Under the pieces are notes generated by a model. The model was not told the origin of the DNA. It was given only the letters and a program-made list of their open reading frames with translations, and did no database searches. A stretch of 64,000 nucleotides of DNA from Pectobacterium cacticida (GTDB taxonomy: Bacteria > Pseudomonadota > Gammaproteobacteria > Enterobacterales > Enterobacteriaceae), in the NCBI RefSeq assembly GCF_036885195.1, contig NZ_CP133656.1, forward strand, positions 1,612,001-1,676,000. Reading direction: 5' to 3'. The stretch's first letter is position 1; each line of letters begins with the position of its first letter. The position numbers were made by a program, and so were the translations under genes. This document shows, in pieces, positions 1-7,909 of this stretch.

Positions 1-60
1 AATGCGATTCTAAAAAACGATATTGGCAATGAATTAAACCGTTGTCGGATACGGGGTTAA
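1..60 (+). CDS. C-terminal end of an unidentified upstream gene (partial)
   Basis: Only one forward frame stays open from the window edge. It reads 19 codons ending in Asn-Arg-Cys-Arg-Ile-Arg-Gly and a TAA at 58-60. The stop lies 17 bp before the next start, as in an operon. The fragment is too short to assign to a family, and it could be chance, since a 19-codon opening is not rare. Confidence 0.3.
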   Translation, partial: NAILKNDIGNELNRCRIRG

Positions 61-77
61 TTTTTACAGGAAATATT

Positions 78-962
78 ATGAAATTTGCAAGCTATCGTCA
101 TAACGGTAAAGACAGTTATGGCATTTATACGTCAGCGGGATTAATTGACCTTGGTAGTAAAATTGGTCGTCGTTATCCCGATTTGAAAGCACTGTTGGCG
201 CAAAATGCTTTATCTGTTGCGCAGGAGTTCAGCCTGAATAAGCCGGATATTCCTGTCGCAGATGTCACGTTTTTACCCGTTATTACCGCGCCAGGAAAAA
301 TTTTGTGCGTGGGAATGAATTATGCGGCTAAACGTCAGGAATTTAACGAGCAAGATCCTGCGCCAACGTTATTTGTCCGCTTTGCCGATTCGCAAACGGG
401 GCATGCGACACCGATCATCAAACCGTATTATTCCAACGAGTTTGATTATGAAGGTGAGTTGGCCGTTATTATCGGTACAGGGGGGCAAAATATTTCGCAG
501 AATAACGCACTCTCTCATGTCGCAGGCTATAGCTGCTATATGGATGGCTCTGCGCGTGATTGGCAACATAGCTGGTTTACCGCAGGAAAAAACTGGCAGA
601 AAACTGGCGCATTCGGCCCTTGTCTCACGACCCGAGATGAAATTCCCGATCCGCACCGGCTGTCGATCCGCACGTATCTGAACGGACGCATGGTACAGGA
701 TGACAATACCGGCAACATGATCCACAAAATCGCGGAATTGATTGAATACATCAGCACCTTTACGCCACTGAGTGCGGGCGACGTGATCATTACTGGTTCT
801 CCGGGTGGGGTGGGGAAAAAACGTAATCCGCCGCTGTTTATGAAAGCGGGCGACTGCATTGAAGTGGAAATCGAACACGTCGGACATTTGCGCAACACAA
901 TAGTGGATGCGGCGAAGCCGCAAGTATTGATGTCGGCAGCCGCCGAAGCGGCGATGCATTGA
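78..962 (+). CDS. Fumarylacetoacetate hydrolase (FAH) family protein; possible acylpyruvase or oxaloacetate decarboxylase
   Basis: A soluble FAH-fold enzyme of 294 residues. The start at 78 is preferred because AGGAAA lies just upstream and the family alignment begins at MKFASYR; an in-frame start at 42 has no ribosome site. The metal site of the family is visible: E125 and E127 in YEGELAVIIG, and D156 in CYMDG, followed by conserved K171 in AGKNW and the C-terminal ITGSPGGVG loop. The family cleaves C-C bonds of beta-keto or acylpyruvate acids using Mg2+ or Mn2+. Some members, such as FAHD1 and Corynebacterium Cg1458, decarboxylate oxaloacetate. It lies 81 bp upstream of citC on the same strand, so use on oxaloacetate released by citrate lyase is a reasonable inference. 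The substrate is not proven. The fold is certain; the reaction is not. Confidence 0.85.
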   Translation: MKFASYRHNGKDSYGIYTSAGLIDLGSKIGRRYPDLKALLAQNALSVAQEFSLNKPDIPVADVTFLPVITAPGKILCVGMNYAAKRQEFNEQDPAPTLFVRFADSQTGHATPIIKPYYSNEFDYEGELAVIIGTGGQNISQNNALSHVAGYSCYMDGSARDWQHSWFTAGKNWQKTGAFGPCLTTRDEIPDPHRLSIRTYLNGRMVQDDNTGNMIHKIAELIEYISTFTPLSAGDVIITGSPGGVGKKRNPPLFMKAGDCIEVEIEHVGHLRNTIVDAAKPQVLMSAAAEAAMH

Positions 963-1043
963 GTGCCGATTCCAGGTTGTCGGCGATATTGCGACAGCCT
1001 GCGGCGATGTCCCTAGATCATTTGAGTTGCAGGAAGCCCCCTG

Positions 1044-2108
1044 ATGTATACCAATGACTCCATCATTTTTGACACGCTGGATGTACGCCTGCGTGAACAG
1101 GATCGGGACGCTGTGCGTCAGTTTCTCGCGCACTGTCAGCTCGGCATGGATGACGACATTGACACGGTTGTGGTCGCTAAGCAGGGCAAGCGCCTGGTTG
1201 CCTGCGCGGGGTTGGCGGCCAGCACCATTAAGTGTGTTGCTGTCGATCCGGAATTCAGGCATCTCAATCTGAGTGTGCAGGTGGTCAATGAGGTGGTGCA
1301 GCAGGCAGCGCAACGTGGGATTTTTCATCTGTTCCTTTATACCCGGCCAGACAATATAGCTATTTTCCGGGGGTGCGGTTTTTATCCGCTGGCATGTTAT
1401 GAGAATAACGCGGTACTGATGGAAAACACGCCGATTGGCATCCAAGAATATTGTCAGTCGTTGGCCGCATTGGCGCAGCCTGAGGGTTTGGAGAGGCACG
1501 CAAACACGCCGATCGGCGCCATTGTCATGAACGCCAACCCCTTCACGCTAGGTCACCGCTATCTGGCGGAGGTCGCCGCGCAATCCTGCGCTTGGTTACA
1601 CATTTTCGTCGTACGTGAAGATGTTTCCTTTTTCCCCTTTAGCGAACGTCTGGCGATGGTGCAGCGCGGTGTAGAACATATTCCCAATGTGACGGTTCAT
1701 GCGGGGTCACCCTATATGATCTCTAAAGCAACGTTTCCGGGCTATTTCCTGAAGGATGCGGCGCTGATCACCCGTGCCCATGCCGCGCTGGATTTAATTA
1801 TTTTCAGAAAATATATCGCGCCGACGCTCGGTATTACCCATCGCTTTGTCGGCACTGAACCTTTTTGTCCGGTGACCTATCAGTACAACCAGGATATGCG
1901 CTATTGGCTGGAGAAGGATCAGACGGTATCTGCCCCAGCGTTAAATGTGGTTGAAATTGAACGTAAACGGCAACCTTCGGGAGTGGCGATCTCCGCTTCG
2001 GAGGTCAGAAAATTACTCAAACTTCGGCAGTACAACCGTATTCAGGACATCGTGCCCCCCTCAACCTTTGAGCATTTACAGCACTATTACCAACCCGAAT
2101 ACGCGTAA
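1044..2108 (+). CDS. citC: [Citrate [pro-3S]-lyase] ligase
   Basis: Acetylates the thiol of the phosphoribosyl-dephospho-CoA arm on the citrate lyase acyl carrier protein, using acetate and ATP, and so switches the lyase on. The 354-residue protein has an N-terminal GNAT-like part (about 1-130) and a C-terminal nucleotidyltransferase part. The latter carries the HxGH-type motif as TLGH at 168-171, after VMNANPF, and the ISASEVR motif at 316-322. A CAGGAAG ribosome site precedes the ATG. It is the first gene of citCDEFXG and lies 24 bp before citD. Length and motifs match the family fully. Confidence 0.95.
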   Translation: MYTNDSIIFDTLDVRLREQDRDAVRQFLAHCQLGMDDDIDTVVVAKQGKRLVACAGLAASTIKCVAVDPEFRHLNLSVQVVNEVVQQAAQRGIFHLFLYTRPDNIAIFRGCGFYPLACYENNAVLMENTPIGIQEYCQSLAALAQPEGLERHANTPIGAIVMNANPFTLGHRYLAEVAAQSCAWLHIFVVREDVSFFPFSERLAMVQRGVEHIPNVTVHAGSPYMISKATFPGYFLKDAALITRAHAALDLIIFRKYIAPTLGITHRFVGTEPFCPVTYQYNQDMRYWLEKDQTVSAPALNVVEIERKRQPSGVAISASEVRKLLKLRQYNRIQDIVPPSTFEHLQHYYQPEYA

Positions 2109-2132
2109 TTAAAAATTAATCAGGATAAGTCT

Positions 2133-2426
2133 ATGAAGATTGTTAAGGAGTCTCTGGCGGGCACCTTTGAATCCAGCGATTTGCTGGTCAAAGTGGCGCC
2201 GGCTAGCGGGAAGCTCACCGTGGTCATTAACAGCGAAGTGATGAAACAGTTTGGTCACCAAATCAAACAGGTCGTGAATGACACGCTTAAAGCGCTGGGC
2301 GTGCAGGAAGGAACGATCATTGTGGATGACAAGGGCGCACTGGATTGCGTCATCCGCGCGCGGGTTCAAAGCGCGGTACTCCGTGCATCCGATAGCCAGC
2401 AGATTGCATGGGAGAATTTATCATGA
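2133..2426 (+). CDS. citD: Citrate lyase gamma chain (acyl carrier protein)
   Basis: A small acyl carrier subunit of 97 residues. It holds the 2'-(5''-phosphoribosyl)-3'-dephospho-CoA group that carries acetyl and citryl during citrate cleavage. The attachment serine is S14 in the sequence AGTFESSDLLV, the same position as in the Klebsiella protein. Its TGA stop overlaps the citE start as ATGA, so the gamma and beta chains are translationally coupled. CitX attaches the prosthetic group and CitC acetylates it; both are encoded in the same operon. Confidence 0.95.
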   Translation: MKIVKESLAGTFESSDLLVKVAPASGKLTVVINSEVMKQFGHQIKQVVNDTLKALGVQEGTIIVDDKGALDCVIRARVQSAVLRASDSQQIAWENLS

Positions 2427-3298
2427 ACAACCTTCGCCGCAGCATGCTCTTCCTTCCCGGCGCGAATGCCGCGATGCTGTCTAATGCGTTTATCTATAAG
2501 CCTGACTCCATTATGTTCGATCTGGAGGACGCGGTTTCTCTCCGGGAGAAAGACGCCGCACGTCTGCTGGTTTTTCATGCGTTGCAACACCCCATGTATC
2601 GCGATATTGAAACCGTGGTGCGAATCAATCAACTAAGCACGCCATTTGGCCTGCTGGATCTGGAAGCTGCCGTGCGCGGTGGGGCCGATGTTATCCGCCT
2701 GCCGAAAACCGATTCCACCGATGATGTGGATGAGTTGGAGCGGCATTTGGTACGCATTGAAAAAGCCTGTGGTCGTGAAGTGGGTTCAACACGCATCATG
2801 GCGGCGATTGAATCGGCGGTGGGCGTGATTAATGCCGTATCCATCGCCCGTTCTTCCGAACGCATGATTGGGATTGCCCTGGCGGCGTTTGATTACGTTA
2901 TGGATATGCAAACGGAACGCGGCGACGGAACGGAACTGTTTTATGCGCGCTGCGCCGTGCTACATGCGGCTCGCGCCGCCGGGATTGATGCTTTCGATGT
3001 GGTTTATTCCAATGTCAATGACGATGCGGGTTTCCTGAAAGAAGTTGAACTGATCCGCAAACTTGGGTTCAACGGCAAATCCCTGATTAATCCACGCCAG
3101 ATTGAACTATTACACAACGCCTACGCGCCGACTCAAGATGAAGTCGACTATTCCCATTTGGTCATTCAGGCCGCGGAAGAGGGCGAACGCGCGGGGTTGG
3201 GGGTGATTTCCCTGAATGGGAAAATGATCGATGGGCCGATTATCGACCACGCAAAGAGCGTGTTGAAACGTGCTCAGGCCTCTGGCGTACGCAAATAG
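2423..3298 (+). CDS. citE: Citrate lyase beta chain (citryl-ACP lyase)
   Basis: Cleaves citryl-ACP to acetyl-ACP and oxaloacetate within the citrate lyase complex. The 291-residue protein belongs to the HpcH/HpaI aldolase (TIM barrel) group. It begins MNNLRRSMLFLPG, followed by FDLEDAV at 32-38, the RLPK strand near 92-95 and the metal-ligand glutamate E130 in MAAIESA. The start is placed at 2423, overlapping citD by 4 bp with GGGAG 8 bp before it; an in-frame ATG at 2408 would lie deep inside citD. Length and motifs fit the family. Confidence 0.95.
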   Translation: MNNLRRSMLFLPGANAAMLSNAFIYKPDSIMFDLEDAVSLREKDAARLLVFHALQHPMYRDIETVVRINQLSTPFGLLDLEAAVRGGADVIRLPKTDSTDDVDELERHLVRIEKACGREVGSTRIMAAIESAVGVINAVSIARSSERMIGIALAAFDYVMDMQTERGDGTELFYARCAVLHAARAAGIDAFDVVYSNVNDDAGFLKEVELIRKLGFNGKSLINPRQIELLHNAYAPTQDEVDYSHLVIQAAEEGERAGLGVISLNGKMIDGPIIDHAKSVLKRAQASGVRK

Positions 3299-3351
3299 CC
3301 ATTGCGTGATGACACCGCAATCGTTGCTTTCAGGAATCACAGGATGAGATC

Positions 3352-4881
3352 ATGAGTCACTTTATTGAAGCACTACAAAGACAGTACCCCGAACAACGCC
3401 ATCTGCACCCTTTTACGCACGCAAATCAGCATACGCCGTGGCTAAATGATGTAGTACAAAAGCATCAACGTAAATGCTGCGCGGATCTGGAAGAAGCGAT
3501 TCGTCGCAGCGGACTAAAAGATGGCATGACCATCTCTTTCCATCACCACTTTCGCGAAGGCGATAAAGTGATCAACCGCGTAGTTGAGACGCTGGCCCGC
3601 ATGGGGTTTCGCGATCTCACGCTGGCTTCCAGTTCCTTAATGAGTTGTAACGCGCCGCTGATCGAGCATATTAAAACCGGTGTGATCACGCGGATTTATA
3701 CCTCGGGAATGCGTGGCAAACTGGCTGATGCCATTTCTCACGGGGTAATGAAAGAACCGGTACACATTCATTCTCATGGTGGTCGAGTGCATTTGCTGCA
3801 AAGCGGTGAACTGACCATCGACGTCGCCTTTCTGGGGGTGCCGTGCAGTGACGAATTTGGTAATGCTAATGGTATCGTTGGCAAATCCAGTTGCGGTTCA
3901 CTGGGGTATGCCATGGTCGACGCGCAGTTTGCCCGCCATGTGGTGTTGCTGACCGAAGCGCTGGTGCCATTCCCTAACATGCCTGCCAGCATCGTCCAGG
4001 ATCAGGTGGATAGTGTCGTTCAGGTCGATGAAGTTGGCGACCCGGCCAAAATCAGCGTGGGAGCGGCGCGTGTGACCAGCAACCCGCGTGAATTACTGAT
4101 TGCCCGTTCCGCGGCTGATGTGATTGAGCATGCTGGTTATTTTAAAAACGGCTTTTCTATCCAGACCGGTTCCGGTGCGGCCTCGACCGCCTGTATCCGT
4201 TTTCTTGAAGAAAGAATGCGCCAACAAAATATCGTGGCAAGCTTCGCTCTCGGCGGCATCACTGGTGGCATTGTCGATCTACATGAGAAGGGGTTAATTG
4301 AGAAACTGTTGGATACCCAGTGTTTTGACGCTAATGCCGCCGCATCGCTGGCAAGGAATCCCCATCATGTAGAAATTTCCACCAACGTTTATGCCAACCC
4401 CAGTTCGAAAGCGGCTTGTTGCGATCGGTTGGATATGGTGATTCTCAGTGCGTTGGAAATCGACACCGATTTTAATGTTAACGTGATTACCGGCTCGGAC
4501 GGCGTGATGCGTGGGGCTTCCGGTGGGCACTGTGATGTTGCGACGGCAGCGAATCTGACCATAGTGGTTGCGCCATTGATCCGCAGCCGTATCCCGACCG
4601 TGGTGCGCCAAGTCACAACGCGCGTGACGCCGGGAGAAAGTATCGATGTATTGGTGACCGATCACGGCATTGCCGTCAATCCGACTCGTCCAGAGGTCGC
4701 AGAACGTTTGCAACAGGCTGGGCTAAATGTCATGCCAATTGAGGCACTGTATCAACGTGCCATCGCGCTGGTGGGGGAACCACGCGCTATTGCGTTTCAC
4801 GATCGTATCGTTGGCGTTATTCGCTATCGCGACGGCAGTGTGATTGACGTCGTGCGCCAGGTTAAAGACGCCGACGAATAA
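3352..4881 (+). CDS. citF: Citrate lyase alpha chain (citrate-ACP transferase)
   Basis: The alpha chain swaps acetyl for citrate on the acyl carrier protein, making citryl-ACP for CitE. It has 509 residues, the usual family length, and the CoA-transferase-like fold. Typical segments include GGRVHLLQSGELTIDVAFLG near 143-162 and GSGAASTACIRFLEERM near 275-291. AGGATGAG precedes the ATG. It sits between citE (53 bp before) and citX (11 bp after) in one operon. Nothing is truncated or unusual. Confidence 0.95.
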   Translation: MSHFIEALQRQYPEQRHLHPFTHANQHTPWLNDVVQKHQRKCCADLEEAIRRSGLKDGMTISFHHHFREGDKVINRVVETLARMGFRDLTLASSSLMSCNAPLIEHIKTGVITRIYTSGMRGKLADAISHGVMKEPVHIHSHGGRVHLLQSGELTIDVAFLGVPCSDEFGNANGIVGKSSCGSLGYAMVDAQFARHVVLLTEALVPFPNMPASIVQDQVDSVVQVDEVGDPAKISVGAARVTSNPRELLIARSAADVIEHAGYFKNGFSIQTGSGAASTACIRFLEERMRQQNIVASFALGGITGGIVDLHEKGLIEKLLDTQCFDANAAASLARNPHHVEISTNVYANPSSKAACCDRLDMVILSALEIDTDFNVNVITGSDGVMRGASGGHCDVATAANLTIVVAPLIRSRIPTVVRQVTTRVTPGESIDVLVTDHGIAVNPTRPEVAERLQQAGLNVMPIEALYQRAIALVGEPRAIAFHDRIVGVIRYRDGSVIDVVRQVKDADE

Positions 4882-4892
4882 AGAGCAAACGC

Positions 4893-5435
4893 ATGAGAGA
4901 ATCAACGATGACGGAAGCCGTTTCCATTTCGTTGGCAGCGCTACTCGCGGCGAAGGATCGCCGCGCAGTGCGTCAACAAGCGTGGCTTACGCAACATGGC
5001 GCAACGCTGGTGTCACTGACGCTAGTGACGCCGGGGCCGATAAAAGATAGCGGACGCTATCGGCAGGTGATGACTGAAGCTATCGCGTCTTTCGCCTCGC
5101 TATGTCAGGCGCGAGGTTGGACGGTGTTGGCGCAGCAGACATTCTGGCTGGTCACGGGGCCAGAAGCGCTGTGGGCGCTCTCTGACGACGCGCTGTCGGT
5201 GAAAGCCGCAACCGCCGCGCTGGAAGATAGCCATGCGCTGGGGCGGCTATGGGATTTTGACATCTTCAGCCGTGAAGAGGGGCTGCTCGGTCGATCGAGA
5301 CTGGCGCGCCGTGGGCGCCGTTGCCTGGTCTGCGAACAAGAGGCCCATGCCTGTAGCCGCTCTCGTCGTCATGCGCTGCCCGAATTGCTGAAGCACATTG
5401 AGGACATGACTAATGATTACTTTGCGCCAGTTTGA
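4893..5435 (+). CDS. citX: Holo-citrate lyase synthase (phosphoribosyl-dephospho-CoA transferase)
   Basis: Transfers the 2'-(5''-triphosphoribosyl)-3'-dephospho-CoA precursor made by CitG onto the serine of CitD. The 180-residue protein shows the family blocks GPIKDS (near 48), LGRLWDFD (near 117) and RRCLVCEQEAHAC (near 141). The start is ambiguous: the ATG at 4893 has AAAGAG upstream, and an in-frame ATG at 4908 also fits the family N-terminus (MTEAVSISLAALL). Its 3' end overlaps citG by 23 bp, which implies coupling. Confidence 0.93.
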   Translation: MRESTMTEAVSISLAALLAAKDRRAVRQQAWLTQHGATLVSLTLVTPGPIKDSGRYRQVMTEAIASFASLCQARGWTVLAQQTFWLVTGPEALWALSDDALSVKAATAALEDSHALGRLWDFDIFSREEGLLGRSRLARRGRRCLVCEQEAHACSRSRRHALPELLKHIEDMTNDYFAPV

Positions 5436-6315
5436 CCGGGTCCGGGCAGGCGTGCCGCCTCGTGTCATCTCGATTAGGAATAACAAACGCCATTCGTTAC
5501 CGGATATTGACCAGCGAGTGGCGCAGGCGCTGACGATGGAAGTGATGTTGACGCCAAAGCCTGGTCTCGTAGATCGCGCGAATAATGGTTCCCATCGCGA
5601 CATGGACATTGTTCTGTTTCAGGCAAGTATTCAGGCGATTGCGCCCTGGTTCCGACAGTTTACCGAAGCGGGATATCAGTACGCTGATGTAGCGTTAACG
5701 CAATTATTGTCTCTGGTGCGTCCTATTGGCGTTGCCTGCGAACAGGCGATGTTTTCCGCCACGAAAGGTGTGAATACCCATAAAGGCGGAATCTTTGCAT
5801 TTGGTTTGCTGTGTTCGGCTGCAGGCTGGTTGGCGGGTCGGGGGGAGCGCATCACGCAGCACAGCCTGTGCGACAGCGTTGCCGGCATGTGTCACGATCT
5901 GGTACGCAGTGAGCTAGAGATCGGTTGTGATGCAGTGACTGCGGGGGAATCTATCTATCAGCGGTATGGCCTGACGGGGGCGAGGGGAGAAGCGGCCAGT
6001 GGTTTTAACACCGTATGTCAGTTCGCTTTGCCTACGTTGCGACGGGCTATAGCCGCCGGGGAGGAGGAAACCGCATTGTTGCAGACGCTGGTTGCCCTGA
6101 TGGCGCACAACCCTGACACCAATGTCGTTGCCCGCGGCGGTATGGAGGGGTTGGTGTTTGTGCAACGTTATGCACAGCAATTGTTGATGGCGCCACTGGA
6201 TCGGAACGCGCTGGCCAAGATGGATGAAGCGCTGATTGCCAGAAACCTTAGCCCTGGGGGCAGTGCCGATTTGCTGGCATTAACCTGGTTGTTGCACCTT
6301 TATCCTATTGAGTGA
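5413..6315 (+). CDS. citG: Triphosphoribosyl-dephospho-CoA synthase
   Basis: Makes the precursor of the citrate lyase prosthetic group from ATP and dephospho-CoA. The 300 residues carry the family blocks MLTPKPGLVDRANNGSHRDM (near 46-65), GVNTHKGGIF, LTGARGEAASG, NPDTNVVARGG and the C-terminal LSPGGSADLLALTW. It starts inside citX (23 bp overlap) and closes the cit operon. No citrate transporter, CitAB two-component system or Na+-pumping oxaloacetate decarboxylase is encoded in the visible part; these could lie left of the window. Confidence 0.95.
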   Translation: MITLRQFDRVRAGVPPRVISIRNNKRHSLPDIDQRVAQALTMEVMLTPKPGLVDRANNGSHRDMDIVLFQASIQAIAPWFRQFTEAGYQYADVALTQLLSLVRPIGVACEQAMFSATKGVNTHKGGIFAFGLLCSAAGWLAGRGERITQHSLCDSVAGMCHDLVRSELEIGCDAVTAGESIYQRYGLTGARGEAASGFNTVCQFALPTLRRAIAAGEEETALLQTLVALMAHNPDTNVVARGGMEGLVFVQRYAQQLLMAPLDRNALAKMDEALIARNLSPGGSADLLALTWLLHLYPIE

Positions 6316-6398
6316 AGCGCGAGAATATTTAAGGCGCTGTAGCGTTGGCGATAGTGCCTATTATCTCGTCGCGCGTAGTTATTTTCCGCTTTTTTGAC

Positions 6399-6425
6399 TA
6401 AAGTTGGTGGAAAATTTGTCGATAC
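6399..6425 (+). promoter_or_regulatory. Sigma-28 (FliA) promoter for ycgR
   Basis: TAAAGTTG at 6399-6406, an 11-bp spacer and GTCGATAC at 6418-6425 match the FliA consensus TAAAGTTT-N11-GCCGATAA at 13 of 16 positions with exact spacing. Transcription would begin near 6435, leaving a leader of roughly 150 nt before ycgR. Class-3 flagellar control of ycgR is established in E. coli and Salmonella, so the site fits the gene. Confidence 0.85.
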
Positions 6426-6584
6426 CGTTTTCACCTATTTTTATCATGCAACTTCGTGCGCTCACGTCATCGATTTCAATATCTGGCTAACACAGTGCAG
6501 CTGTGCCAGCACGCATGGGTCGTGGAAGATAACGGAGAGGCATGCACCAATTACGCTATTGGTACAATAGTAAGGATGAGAGCG

Positions 6585-7331
6585 GTGAATGATGATTTGA
6601 AAGAGCAGTATGTTAAGCGCAATAAATTAGCTATCTGCGCAACGTTACGGGAATTAAAGAAGAATGATACCTCTCTGATGGTTCATCATTCTCGCGGTCA
6701 GTTCATCAGCAAAATTCTTGATGTTGAACCTGATAATAATCTGTTTATCTTTGATTTAGGCGGCATTGAACGAGAAAACAGCCGCGCATTATACGCGGGC
6801 ACACTGTCCTTTCTGGCCGAACCGGCCGGTGCAAAAGTTGAATTTAACGCAGAAATTCTGAAAACCATAACCTACGATGGTTTACCCGCCTTCAGTGCAC
6901 TGATTCCTGAACGTCTTTATCTTATCCAGCGTAGAACCTATTTCCGCATCAACACGCCGTTGTGGCCACCGTTGACCTGTCGTGGCGAATTGCCGGATGA
7001 AAGCACTTTCCAGTTCACGATCAAAGATCTCTCGCTTGGAGGATTGAGTCTGTATACCGATCAGGATACGACTGGCCTACTGGCCGAAGGGGATATTATT
7101 CGTCGCGTAGAAATGGATCTGGCCGAACACGGCGTTTACTGTGTGGATTTAGCGTTTGTCGGTCAGGCAAAGGTAAAGCTTGTTGATAACAAGGGCGAGC
7201 TGAAGATGATGTCGCGCTTAAGTTTCAAGTTTATTTCGCTGAGTGCCGAACAAGAACGGGATCTTCAGCAGGTGATTTTTGAGTTGGAAAGAGTGCAAAA
7301 CGAAAAGAAAAAGCGCTTTCAAGCGTTATAA
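6585..7331 (+). CDS. ycgR: Flagellar brake protein, PilZ-domain c-di-GMP effector
   Basis: Binds cyclic di-GMP and slows the flagellar motor, favouring the switch from swimming to surface life. The N-terminal YcgR domain is followed by a PilZ domain with both ligand motifs: RRTYFR at 116-121 (RxxxR) and DLSLGG at 148-153 (DxSxxG). A GTG start at 6585 is chosen because AAGGATGAG lies 7 bp before it and it gives 248 residues, close to the 244 of E. coli YcgR. An in-frame ATG at 6576 lacks a ribosome site, and reading back to 6456 would add about 43 residues the family does not have. A sigma-28 promoter lies upstream. Confidence 0.93.
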   Translation: MNDDLKEQYVKRNKLAICATLRELKKNDTSLMVHHSRGQFISKILDVEPDNNLFIFDLGGIERENSRALYAGTLSFLAEPAGAKVEFNAEILKTITYDGLPAFSALIPERLYLIQRRTYFRINTPLWPPLTCRGELPDESTFQFTIKDLSLGGLSLYTDQDTTGLLAEGDIIRRVEMDLAEHGVYCVDLAFVGQAKVKLVDNKGELKMMSRLSFKFISLSAEQERDLQQVIFELERVQNEKKKRFQAL

Positions 7332-7521
7332 CCCTAACCCTAGCGGTTTGTTTAGACTTTATTATAGCAACATTACAGCAACGGTTTTTATTACAGATGG
7401 TTTGGCATTACCTGAATTAAGCAAAAATATTACCAAAATATGACATAGATAAATAAATGCTTTCCAACGTTCTCTGCATCTTGTCAGATGATAGTGTCTG
7501 GTGCAGAATACGCGCCTTGCA

Positions 7522-7557
7522 AAATAACCGACGTTTAAACGCGTCGGTTATTTTTTT
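7522..7557 (+). terminator. Rho-independent terminator, about 190 bp after ycgR
   Basis: A 12-bp stem, AAATAACCGACG at 7522-7533 with CGTCGGTTATTT at 7542-7553, has an 8-nt loop and runs into a T tract ending at 7557. It is a strong intrinsic terminator. Its distance from the ycgR stop (190 bp without any ORF) leaves room for a long 3' UTR or a separate small RNA that ends here. Confidence 0.85.
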
Positions 7558-7561
7558 ACGT

Positions 7562-7639
7562 TTATGCCCGTCATACTTCGTGCTACAGAGATCTTGTGGG
7601 GTTCTTACCCGATCTTTGGCGTCGGTGTGAAGGGCATAA
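7562..7639. repeat. Nested inverted repeat upstream of plaP; the rest of 7332-7909 has no gene
   Basis: TTATGCCC at 7562-7569 pairs with GGGCATAA at 7632-7639. Inside it, AGATC at 7589-7593 pairs with GATCT at 7611-7615, and GGGG pairs with CCC at the tip. The element begins 5 bp after the terminator and ends about 270 bp before plaP. It could be a copy of a dispersed intergenic repeat or a folded leader. Between it and plaP (7640-7909) I see no known regulatory motif and no convincing gene; a 78-codon opening there has no family features. Confidence 0.5.
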
Positions 7640-7909
7640 GGGCTTCAATATAAGAGGCCGGACGACGATCCGGATAGATAATTTTGCGTGTGCCGATGTG
7701 CACAGTGAGGAAAGGAAAAATGGGGCAATCAATCTGTTTCACACCGGTGCCCGCTGGGTTTAGCGGCAGAGGCATTGGTTATGGCGAGACGTCGTCGCAG
7801 GTTATTTCTGGTGCTGTCTCAGCAACCTCTTCTCATCGTGATTCAGGCAGGTCCTGTCTCCGTTTTCTTATGTCCAGTGCATGTGGCTCGGCCGCAATAG
7901 GAGGCGAAG

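Noticed and set aside
369..1499. Long open frame on the minus strand across the FAH gene and citC
   Set aside because: It lies antisense to two genes with clear families and shows no family motif of its own.
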